DNA of 11,117 nucleotides from Clostridiales bacterium (GTDB lineage: Bacteria; Bacillota; Clostridia; Oscillospirales; JAAYOS01): NCBI GenBank assembly GCA_012521525.1, contig JAAYMG010000323.1, positions 1 to 11,117 on the forward strand, written 5' to 3'. How positions within the stretch are numbered: position 1 is the first letter of the stretch; every line of letters begins with the position of its first letter. Made by a program: the position numbers and the translations under genes. Shown here in pieces: positions 5,078 through 11,117 of the stretch. The notes under the pieces were generated by a model that was not told the origin of the DNA, ran no database searches, and saw only the letters and a list, made by a program, of their open reading frames with translations.

Positions 5078-6097
5078 ATGGCGACCCGCAGATTTCCTTC
5101 CTCAAGACTTACCCCGTTGCAAAAAGCTGCGGCGGTCATCATCACGCTGGGAAGCGAAAATGCTTCGAAGATATACAAGTTCCTGCGTGAGGATGAGATC
5201 GAGAAGCTGTCTGTCGAGATCGCGAAATTCGATCACATATCTCCTGAGGAGATCCGAGAAATAGTAGAGGATTTCTACGGCTTATGCATTACAAAGAAAG
5301 TGATCTCCGAAGGAGGGATCGAGTATGCGAGGGATGTCCTTGAAAAGGCATTTGGCCCGAAGCAAGCTGCATCATATATGGAACGCGTGACAAGGTCCCT
5401 GCAGACCCGCGCATTCGAATTCGTGCGCAAGGCAGACTATAAAAACCTGTTGGCCATCCTTCAGAACGAGCACCCTCAAACGATCGCACTCATCCTTTCA
5501 TACGCGCGTGCCGACCAGGCTGCCCAGGTCCTTGCCGAGCTTCCGAAGGACCGGCGGATAGATGTCGTTGAGAGGATCGCCAACCTGGACAGGGCCAATC
5601 CGGAAATCATAAGACTTGTTGAGGAAGTCCTTTCCAAGAAGTTTGAAAACATCGTAGTAGATGTGGTCGAGATCGGCGGCGTCAACTACATGGCCGACAT
5701 AATGAACCAGGTCGACCGCGGAACGGAAAAACAGGTATTTGACGAGTTGTACGCTCGCGATCCGAAACTTGCCGATGAGATCAGGAAGCGCATGTTCGTA
5801 TTCGAAGACATCGTATATCTGGACAACCTCTCGATCCAGACCTTCCTGAGGGCAGTAGATACCAAGGATCTTGCGATCGCGCTGAAAGCGGCAAATCCGG
5901 AAGTTGCGGAAGTCATATTCCAGAATATGTCATCCCGTATGCAGGAGACCATCAAGAGCGATATCGAATATCTGCATAACGTACGGCTTCGTGACGTTGA
6001 GGAGGCTCAGCAGCGCATAGTGTCCATCATCCGAAATCTGGAGGAGGAAGGCGCGCTGGTCATCTCGAAGGGCGGAAAGGATGATGTATTTGTATAG
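5078..6097 (+). CDS. fliG: Flagellar motor switch protein FliG
   Basis: FliG sits on the cytoplasmic face of the MS ring, meets the stator to produce torque, and helps set rotation direction. The 339 residues match the family. The N-terminal FliF-binding domain comprises about residues 1-105 (PLQKAAAVIITLGSENASKI...). The middle domain has the EHPQ motif at 131-134 (NEHPQTIALILSY). The C-terminal torque domain contains MFVFEDIVYLDNLSIQTFLR and RLRDVEEAQQRIVSIIRNLE. Just before RLRDVEE the sequence reads HNV (300-302), where many homologues have GPV (recalled from the family, not checked). AGGAGG at 5062-5067 inside the end of fliF serves as ribosome binding site, pointing to translational coupling. 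The last 17 bases overlap fliH. Confidence 0.97.
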   Translation: MATRRFPSSRLTPLQKAAAVIITLGSENASKIYKFLREDEIEKLSVEIAKFDHISPEEIREIVEDFYGLCITKKVISEGGIEYARDVLEKAFGPKQAASYMERVTRSLQTRAFEFVRKADYKNLLAILQNEHPQTIALILSYARADQAAQVLAELPKDRRIDVVERIANLDRANPEIIRLVEEVLSKKFENIVVDVVEIGGVNYMADIMNQVDRGTEKQVFDELYARDPKLADEIRKRMFVFEDIVYLDNLSIQTFLRAVDTKDLAIALKAANPEVAEVIFQNMSSRMQETIKSDIEYLHNVRLRDVEEAQQRIVSIIRNLEEEGALVISKGGKDDVFV

Positions 6098-6851
6098 GGT
6101 CATCAAGCCTGATACTGTTTACTTTTCAGACAATGTATATACAGTGGATTTCAGCTTACCCAAACCAGTAAAGAACCCGGACGTTTATGATGATGACGGA
6201 TCCGGCGGGGATCCCGGCAGCAACGCAGAAAGCCGGGCCTACGCAGACCCCGTCGATCTTCCGGCTGATGAAACCGTTTCGGAAGAGGATGTATGGAATC
6301 GGTTGAAGGAAATGCTTGAACTGGAGCGCCAGTTAATCATCAGCCAGGCCTACAAGGAGGCTGCAGGCATCCAGACACAGGCTTATAACGAAGGTTTGAG
6401 GAAGGCGACGGAAGAAAAAACAGCGGAAATCAGCCAGGCGATCAGCAGGGTCGAAAGTGCAGTAGCCGACATCAGAAACCTTGTAAAATCAAGACTCGAC
6501 GAATATGAGCAAATACTGGTCGACATTTCGGCTGAGATAGCTTCCAAAGTGTTGCACCGGAAAATCGAGCAGGACGACTCTGTTTTGACTGAACTGGTTC
6601 GCACTGCCGTCAGCGAGGTAAGAAACTCGGAATGGATCTCCGTAACGCTGTCAGACAAACTCAAAATGTCCCTGCAGGAGCTTGAGCGTACGATCAGACC
6701 GGCAGTTATGGACGGCAAGCTCGAGGTGGTTACAAAGAACGTTCCGCCGGGGACCTGCGTCGTCGAAACGCCCGACGGGATCGTGGACGCATCGATTGAA
6801 ACGCAGATCAACAACCTGAAGAATTTGCTTGAGCAAATCCGGACCGCTTAG
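6081..6851 (+). CDS. fliH: Flagellar export ATPase regulator FliH
   Basis: FliH binds FliI and forms the peripheral stalk of the export ATPase complex, linking it to the C-ring and the export gate, much like the b/delta stalk of F-type ATPase. The protein has up to 256 residues. An acidic, Gly/Asp-rich N-terminal segment (about 30-75) is followed by a long helical region rich in Glu, Ala and Gln (about 80-160, including AYKEAAGIQTQAYNEGLRKA). The conserved C-terminal domain contains LEVVTKNVPPGTCVVETPDG followed by IVDASIETQI, the usual end of the family. The start is ATG 6081 or the adjacent ATG 6084; GGCGGAAAGG just before cannot decide between them. The 17-base overlap with fliG suggests coupled translation. 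Confidence 0.9.
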   Translation: MMYLYRVIKPDTVYFSDNVYTVDFSLPKPVKNPDVYDDDGSGGDPGSNAESRAYADPVDLPADETVSEEDVWNRLKEMLELERQLIISQAYKEAAGIQTQAYNEGLRKATEEKTAEISQAISRVESAVADIRNLVKSRLDEYEQILVDISAEIASKVLHRKIEQDDSVLTELVRTAVSEVRNSEWISVTLSDKLKMSLQELERTIRPAVMDGKLEVVTKNVPPGTCVVETPDGIVDASIETQINNLKNLLEQIRTA

Positions 6852-6862
6852 CTGCAGGGAAA

Positions 6863-6867
6863 GGGGG
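6863..6867 (+). promoter_or_regulatory. Ribosome binding site that sets the TTG start of fliI
   Basis: GGGGG in AAAGGGGGAAA lies 7 bases before TTG 6875. The ATG at 6870 is in another frame, so TTG is the start for fliI. Confidence 0.75.
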
Positions 6868-6874
6868 AAATGAG

Positions 6875-8179
6875 TTGCAGTTCGCTCAGATAAAAAGGAA
6901 TATTCAAAAATGCGACTTGTTTACCCGACTGGGACGCATAGAACAGATCGTAGGCCTTACAGTCGAGGCGACCGGCCCCGCGTGCAATATCGGTGACATA
7001 TGCATAATCGCATCCGAGGACGGGGAACGGGAGATGCCGGCAGAAGTAGTAGGTTTCCGGGGAAGCAAGGTCCTTCTGATGCCATACGGGGACATGAGCG
7101 GTATCGGGTATGGAAGTGTCGTCAGGAATACCGGAAAGCAGCTTCAGATAAGGGTAGGAAAGGATCTGATCGGAAGGACCGTTGATGCGATGGCAAATCC
7201 GATCGACGGGGGGCCTCCGATCAGGGCCGAGGCATATTATCCCATCAAGGGCGCGCCGCCGAATCCCCTGGATAGGCCGAGGATCCGGGAACCCATACAG
7301 ATAGGGATCAAGGCGATCGACGGTTTGCTGACGATCGGCAAGGGACAGCGCATGGGGATATTCGCCGGCAGCGGCGTGGGCAAGAGCACGCTAATGGGCA
7401 GCATAGCACGGAACGTTAGATCGGACGTAAACGTCATCGCACTTGTAGGCGAGCGCGGCCGTGAAGTCATGGACTTTATCGAAAACTCCCTGGGCGAGGA
7501 AGGCCTCAAGCGTTCGGTCCTTGTGGTGGCCACTTCCGATCAGCCGGCCATGATGAGAAGCAAATGTGCCCTGACTGCCACCACGATAGCCGAGTATTTT
7601 CGCGACCAGGGCAACGACGTCCTCCTCATGATGGACTCCCTGACCAGGTATTGCATGGCGCTGAGGGAGATAGGGCTTTCCATCGGGGAACCCCCGGTCG
7701 CAAGGGGATATACGCCGTCGATATATTCTGATCTTCCAAAGCTTCTCGAGCGCGCAGGCAACTTCGAGAAAGGCTCCATAACAGGACTCTACACTGTACT
7801 CGTCGAAGGAGACGACTCCAACGAACCGATTTCGGACACGGTCAGAAGCATCATAGACGGGCACATAATGCTCTCGAGAAAGATCGCCGCGAAAAACCAT
7901 TATCCTGCCATTGACGTTCTCGTCAGCCTCAGCAGGCTCATGTCCGAGATCGCCGGCCCGGAACATATCCGGATGGCAGGACGGCTCAGGAGTATCCTGG
8001 CGTTGTACAATTCAAATGAAGACCTGATCAATATAGGTGCTTACAAAATGGGGACAAACCCTGAGCTGGACCACGCGATCGCATGCAAGAACAGGATAGA
8101 CGATTTCCTGAAACAGAGGACCGATGAAAACTTCGATTTGAAGGATACCCTCAGGATCATGGCGGAGGCCATACAATGA
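6875..8179 (+). CDS. fliI: Flagellum-specific ATPase FliI
   Basis: FliI is the cytoplasmic hexameric ATPase of the flagellar type III export apparatus, related to the F1 beta subunit. It releases chaperones and aids substrate entry. The 434 residues match the family. The P-loop AGSGVGKST lies at 164-172 (K170). GERGREV at 192-198 supplies the expected catalytic Glu (E193, 23 residues after the P-loop Lys, as in Salmonella FliI). Walker B VLLMMD is at 249-254. The conserved block SVLVVATSDQP and the C-terminal domain are intact. The start is TTG 6875. Its stop overlaps the fliJ start (ATGA). All active-site elements appear intact. Confidence 0.97.
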   Translation: MQFAQIKRNIQKCDLFTRLGRIEQIVGLTVEATGPACNIGDICIIASEDGEREMPAEVVGFRGSKVLLMPYGDMSGIGYGSVVRNTGKQLQIRVGKDLIGRTVDAMANPIDGGPPIRAEAYYPIKGAPPNPLDRPRIREPIQIGIKAIDGLLTIGKGQRMGIFAGSGVGKSTLMGSIARNVRSDVNVIALVGERGREVMDFIENSLGEEGLKRSVLVVATSDQPAMMRSKCALTATTIAEYFRDQGNDVLLMMDSLTRYCMALREIGLSIGEPPVARGYTPSIYSDLPKLLERAGNFEKGSITGLYTVLVEGDDSNEPISDTVRSIIDGHIMLSRKIAAKNHYPAIDVLVSLSRLMSEIAGPEHIRMAGRLRSILALYNSNEDLINIGAYKMGTNPELDHAIACKNRIDDFLKQRTDENFDLKDTLRIMAEAIQ

Positions 8180-8634
8180 AGCCGTTCAGCTTTACACTTC
8201 AGAGGCTGCTTGATTTCAAGGAGCGCATGCTGGAAAAGGAAAAACTCACACTTGCCGCCCTAAGGGTCGAACAGCGGAAGCTGCAGGACCTGATCGATCA
8301 CTTGCTTGATCAGATCTCCCTGCTGCAGGACATGATGAGGAAAAAGGCGGTAGAGGGTGCCTTTGCATATGAACTGCAGAGCCTCCAGTACCAGGTAGAT
8401 ATTTGCAAACACAAGCTCAGGAGCGCACGCGAAGAGAAGAAAAAAGTGGATCTGCAGGTGGAACGGCAGTTGCAGACAGTCCTCACAGTTGACAGGGAAA
8501 GGGCACAACTGGAAAAGCTCAAAGAAAAGCAGCTGGAAGAGTACAGGCTTGCCGAGTCACGGGAATCTGCCGAAATCATATCCGAATTCGTCTCCATGAA
8601 TCTTATCAGGGAAAACAGCCGGTTAGGAGCATGA
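8176..8634 (+). CDS. fliJ: Flagellar export chaperone/stalk protein FliJ
   Basis: FliJ is a small antiparallel coiled-coil protein that inserts into the FliI hexamer like the gamma subunit of F1, links the ATPase to the export gate and helps recycle chaperones. The protein has 152 residues, typical for the family. The start KPFSFTLQRLLDFKERMLEK is the common FliJ opening. Nearly the whole protein is charged heptad sequence without Pro or Gly, as expected for one long coiled-coil pair. Primary sequence conservation is low in this family, so the call rests on size, the opening motif, coiled-coil form and position after fliI, with a 4-base ATGA overlap that implies translational coupling. Confidence 0.92.
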   Translation: MKPFSFTLQRLLDFKERMLEKEKLTLAALRVEQRKLQDLIDHLLDQISLLQDMMRKKAVEGAFAYELQSLQYQVDICKHKLRSAREEKKKVDLQVERQLQTVLTVDRERAQLEKLKEKQLEEYRLAESRESAEIISEFVSMNLIRENSRLGA

Positions 8635-8663
8635 GTGACCGGTCTGATACAGGAATCATATGA

Positions 8664-8674
8664 AAGGGGGTGAT
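8664..8674 (+). promoter_or_regulatory. Ribosome binding site that sets the fliK start
   Basis: AAAGGGGGTGA closely matches the ideal AAGGAGGTGA. GTG 8676 lies 5 bases after the G-run. GTG 8670 overlaps the site and GTG 8685 is rather distant, so 8676 is preferred. Confidence 0.65.
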
Positions 8675-8675
8675 T

Positions 8676-10256
8676 GTGATAGATGTGAACACAATAAGGG
8701 GTTTGCGACCTGATGCACAAACGGCGGGGCCGCATAGACCGGCAAATGAGCCAAAGGGCAAGAGCTCAGGCTTTTTCGAATTTATGATGAGCACTTTCCC
8801 GGCCGATAAGAGTTCCGGGATCCCCGCTCCTGCAGGACTGAAGCATAAGTCGGCAACCAGGCCGGCTGAAGGCATGGATCAAAATCCGGCTACGGAAGAG
8901 TTTGCGGAAAGCGATGGGAAAAAGCGATCTGCGCGACACGTGCAGGCACAGGATCACATGGCAGCCATTTACCCGTTTGGTTCGATGTTTGCAGATCCTC
9001 AGACGGTTCTACAGATCCACGTTGACGGAGGATCGTTGCCGGATGGGATGATCAGCCCGGAAGTCAACACAGGGATCCCGGCAACCATGCAGGCCGATCC
9101 GTTCGCAAGCAGCGGACGCATATGGCCCGGACCGGATGGAAGCCTTGATGTTCCTGCCGTAACGGTGTCCGCAGCCAGGTTAAACACGCTGGCAGAACAG
9201 GCAATTGGATCAAACGGCATCGATCAGGGAGTCGCAAATGGCTTTACCGATGCGGTATTCAACTCCGGGAACCAGCTCTCAGACGCCTGGGAAATACATG
9301 ATCCCGACATTCGTGGGGAAAGTGGCGGACTGCAAAGCGGATCCGTTTCCTCCGAATGGCACGGAATGTCAGATGCTATGTCGGATATCGCAGGCGAAAA
9401 TACCCTGGTGACGGGCAGTCTGACATCGGTCAACGGCAATCGAATCAAACCGGGCGGTTTGGATGGGGGAGCCGGAGCCCGGCAACCGGGACTTCCCGCA
9501 GAAGAAGTCGAAACGCGGCAGCCACTTGAGGCAGAAACACTCTACAGATTTGAGCAGTCAAGGTTAAGTCATTTGCGTGACCGGCGAGAACCGGCCGCAG
9601 AGCTGCAGGATTCAAAACCGCAGGAGGCTGAGAGCAGGGTCAATGCAGCCGGGACTGACGAAGATACCGGGTATAGAGCGATATTCGGGATCGGTCCTGC
9701 GGCGACCGCAGACACCGGAGAAATCAGCACGTATGGGCTTGAACTGCGGGAAAATGAAGAGCCTGCCGGAGCGACGGCGGAAGGGGCCCGGGATCTGTAT
9801 GACCAGGTCACCGCAGGTGTGGAATCAGGCATCAGGAGCAATGCCGGCAACAGTTTTACGGTTCAGCTCAAGCCTGAAGGTCTTGGTAAAATAACCGTCG
9901 AAATGGTTGAAAAGGAAGGGCATATCAGGCTGAGGCTAACAGCCGACACCAGGGAAACCGAGAAGCTGCTGAGCGCCAAAGTTGATTTGCTCAGGGAGTC
10001 ATTGAGGCATTTGAATGCCGAGGTCATTGAGGTAACGGGTACCGATGCCGGAAAGATCGGCAACAGTGCATTTATGGGAGGGCAGCCCGACCTGTTCCAG
10101 GCTTCATCGCAACAGCTTCAGTGGTCCTTCGAAGGACGTAACGGCGGCAGTGATCAGGAAGTTTTGCGGGGGGCATCCAAAGCCGCATCGGAGACCTATA
10201 ATGAACCCGCTGTCTATTTAAAGGACATCGCAGGCCAACTCAACATATACGCATGA
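8676..10256 (+). CDS. fliK: Flagellar hook-length control protein FliK
   Basis: FliK is the exported ruler that measures hook length and then switches export from hook to filament substrates through its C-terminal contact with FlhB. From the GTG at 8676 it has 526 residues. The first 380 or so are rich in Gly, Ala, Asp, Glu, Ser and Pro, with no recognisable domain, as expected of the extended ruler part. The C-terminal domain at about 392-460 is the conserved Flg_hook domain, with SFTVQLKPEGLGKITVEMVE, then a segment ending RETEKLL, and SLRHLNAEVIEV; the motif LKPEGLG is at 398-404. Gene order between fliJ and flgD agrees. The ruler part is too variable to align by eye. No frameshift was seen. 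Confidence 0.92.
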   Translation: MIDVNTIRGLRPDAQTAGPHRPANEPKGKSSGFFEFMMSTFPADKSSGIPAPAGLKHKSATRPAEGMDQNPATEEFAESDGKKRSARHVQAQDHMAAIYPFGSMFADPQTVLQIHVDGGSLPDGMISPEVNTGIPATMQADPFASSGRIWPGPDGSLDVPAVTVSAARLNTLAEQAIGSNGIDQGVANGFTDAVFNSGNQLSDAWEIHDPDIRGESGGLQSGSVSSEWHGMSDAMSDIAGENTLVTGSLTSVNGNRIKPGGLDGGAGARQPGLPAEEVETRQPLEAETLYRFEQSRLSHLRDRREPAAELQDSKPQEAESRVNAAGTDEDTGYRAIFGIGPAATADTGEISTYGLELRENEEPAGATAEGARDLYDQVTAGVESGIRSNAGNSFTVQLKPEGLGKITVEMVEKEGHIRLRLTADTRETEKLLSAKVDLLRESLRHLNAEVIEVTGTDAGKIGNSAFMGGQPDLFQASSQQLQWSFEGRNGGSDQEVLRGASKAASETYNEPAVYLKDIAGQLNIYA

Positions 10257-10263
10257 GGAGGTG
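10256..10263 (+). promoter_or_regulatory. Ribosome binding site that sets the TTG start of flgD
   Basis: AGGAGGTG overlaps the last base of the fliK stop and lies 5 to 7 bases before TTG 10269. No in-frame ATG is suitably placed. Confidence 0.8.
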
Positions 10264-10268
10264 AAGAC

Positions 10269-10769
10269 TTGGACGCGATAAGCAATTATTATTACCCGGG
10301 AGTGAATAAAAGCGGTGAAATAAAATACGCCGAAAAAAACTCCAACTCTATGTTGAACTTCGACGATTTCCTGAAGCTTATGATCGCCCAGCTTCAAAAT
10401 CAGGACTTCACAAACCCGGTGGACGATGCGGAATATATGGCGCAGCTGGCGCAGCTGTCCATGGTACAGCAGATGCAGAACGTATCGCAAAGTTCCCTCA
10501 GGAGCTATGCCGCGACCCTGCTCGGAAAGGTCGCGATGGTTTCGAAGCTGCTGGAGAACGGTGAGAGGGTCGAGGACACCGGATATGTCGACAGCATAAC
10601 CTTTGCTGGAAATGAGGTAAAGCTTTTGATCAACGGCAGGTTGTACTCGATGAGCGACATAGTCCAGATCTTCGATCCGGCCTACATAGATCCTGGGACG
10701 ACAAACCCATCACCGGAGAAAGACGATAAAGGCGATGCAGCGGCAGTTAACGAGCAGGGAACAGTATGA
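10269..10769 (+). CDS. flgD: Flagellar hook assembly protein FlgD (short form)
   Basis: FlgD is exported and caps the growing hook so that FlgE can polymerise; it is not part of the finished hook. The start is TTG 10269. The N-terminal FlgD domain is clear: FDDFLKLMIAQLQNQDFTNP at 31-50, then VDDAEYMAQLAQLSMVQQM (51-69). A second part, YAATLLGKVAMVS ... VDSITFAGNEVKLLINGRLY, resembles the tudor-like region. With 166 residues it lacks the fibronectin-like insertion seen in longer FlgD proteins; short forms are common in Bacillota. The acidic tail (PSPEKDDKGDAAAVNEQGTV) is low-complexity. It is followed closely by another hook-region gene. Confidence 0.94.
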   Translation: MDAISNYYYPGVNKSGEIKYAEKNSNSMLNFDDFLKLMIAQLQNQDFTNPVDDAEYMAQLAQLSMVQQMQNVSQSSLRSYAATLLGKVAMVSKLLENGERVEDTGYVDSITFAGNEVKLLINGRLYSMSDIVQIFDPAYIDPGTTNPSPEKDDKGDAAAVNEQGTV

Positions 10770-10772
10770 TGC

Positions 10773-10781
10773 AAGGAGGTG
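10773..10781 (+). promoter_or_regulatory. Ideal ribosome binding site for the last gene
   Basis: AAGGAGGTG lies 6 bases before TTG 10788 and supports a TTG start for a frame that stays open to the window end. Confidence 0.85.
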
Positions 10782-10787
10782 TCGACA

Positions 10788-11117
10788 TTGGAAGGGGCAA
10801 ATTTCAATGTGAATAACTTTATCCGGCCTATCACGACAGGTACGCCGGCCCCCAAACCTAATTCCGGTGTGACACAGGAGCAGGGACGCCCGTTCTCCGA
10901 AATACTTGCCGAAAGATTGAAGGCGGAAAGCGGCGTAAGCTTTTCCAAGCATGCGATCCAGAGAGTGACTCAGCGCAACGTCGACCTGGATGAGGCAAAC
11001 ATGGAAAGACTCAGGGAAGGCCTGAGGCTGGCCGCCGAGAAAGGGCTTGGCGAGACGCTGATCCTGATAGACCAGACGGCGTTCATAGTCAATGCCAGGG
11101 CAAACAAGGTCATAACG
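10788..11117 (+). CDS. Flagellar operon protein, TIGR02530/flg_new type (3' end outside window)
   Basis: This gene has a TTG start at 10788 and the frame is open for all 110 codons to the window edge. The protein opens with a short, variable, Pro/Thr-rich region (about 14-35). The conserved core then begins: FSKHAIQRVTQRNVDL at 52-67, followed by helical residues, and LILIDQTAFIVNARANKVIT at 91-110. This pattern is that of the conserved 'flagellar operon protein' found next to flgD and flgE in Bacillota and relatives. Its molecular job is not known; its position between flgD and (usually) flgE suggests a role in hook assembly or export. About 20-30 residues are probably missing at the end. 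The function stays open; the family call comes from memory. Confidence 0.82.
   Translation, partial: MEGANFNVNNFIRPITTGTPAPKPNSGVTQEQGRPFSEILAERLKAESGVSFSKHAIQRVTQRNVDLDEANMERLREGLRLAAEKGLGETLILIDQTAFIVNARANKVIT

Noticed and set aside
7391..7966. 191-codon reading frame on the minus strand
   Set aside because: It is the antisense shadow of the highly conserved fliI ATPase core.
9577..9894. Alternative-frame 105-codon reading frame inside fliK as a sign of a frameshift
   Set aside because: The fliK frame runs unbroken through the region into the intact C-terminal FliK domain, so no frameshift is needed.
1..11117. Mobile elements, CRISPR arrays or tRNA genes
   Set aside because: No transposase-like frame, terminal inverted repeats, regularly spaced repeats or cloverleaf were found; all genes fit a single flagellar cluster.

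Overview
The window is one stretch of a flagellar gene cluster. All thirteen genes are on the + strand. In order they are fliD (5' end cut off), fliS, flgB, flgC, fliE, fliF, fliG, fliH, fliI, fliJ, fliK, flgD and the start of a conserved 'flagellar operon protein'. The gene order, the GGAGG-type ribosome binding sites, the frequent TTG/GTG starts and the Bacillota-like sigma-A and sigma-D promoter signals suggest a bacterium of the Clostridia with a fairly balanced base composition. The genus cannot be read from the sequence. There are no insertion sequences, tRNA or rRNA genes, or CRISPR arrays.

Region 1 (1-1568) encodes late products: the filament cap FliD and the flagellin chaperone FliS. 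It is closed by a strong intrinsic terminator at 1531-1568. Region 2 (1569-2581) starts with a very good sigma-28/sigma-D promoter match (TAAAGTAA-N11-TCCGATAA) just upstream of flgB and flgC, which encode proximal rod proteins.

Region 3 (2582-3128) is a 547-base gap between flgC and fliE, genes that often sit directly next to each other, and it is the most interesting part. It holds a consensus sigma-A promoter (TTGACA-17-TATACT) whose -35 box lies inside a perfect 20-bp palindrome. Its leader of about 390 nt contains two unexplained upstream hairpins, a class I cyclic-di-GMP (GEMM-I) riboswitch aptamer, a hairpin with a T-run, a second terminator-like hairpin, and further small hairpins before fliE. 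One strand of the aptamer (2855-2863) is exactly complementary to the 5' arm of the second terminator (2986-2994). Read in the usual way, c-di-GMP binding would free the terminator and switch off fliE and the genes after it.

Region 4 (3129-11117) is a tightly packed operon with short gaps or overlaps. It encodes the rod/MS-ring junction (FliE), MS ring (FliF), rotor switch (FliG), export ATPase complex (FliH, FliI, FliJ), hook-length ruler (FliK), hook cap/scaffold (FlgD) and a hook-region protein of unknown role. Together these build the basal body, the type III export apparatus and the hook. A c-di-GMP off-switch in front of them would fit the known role of this messenger in the motile-to-sessile change.
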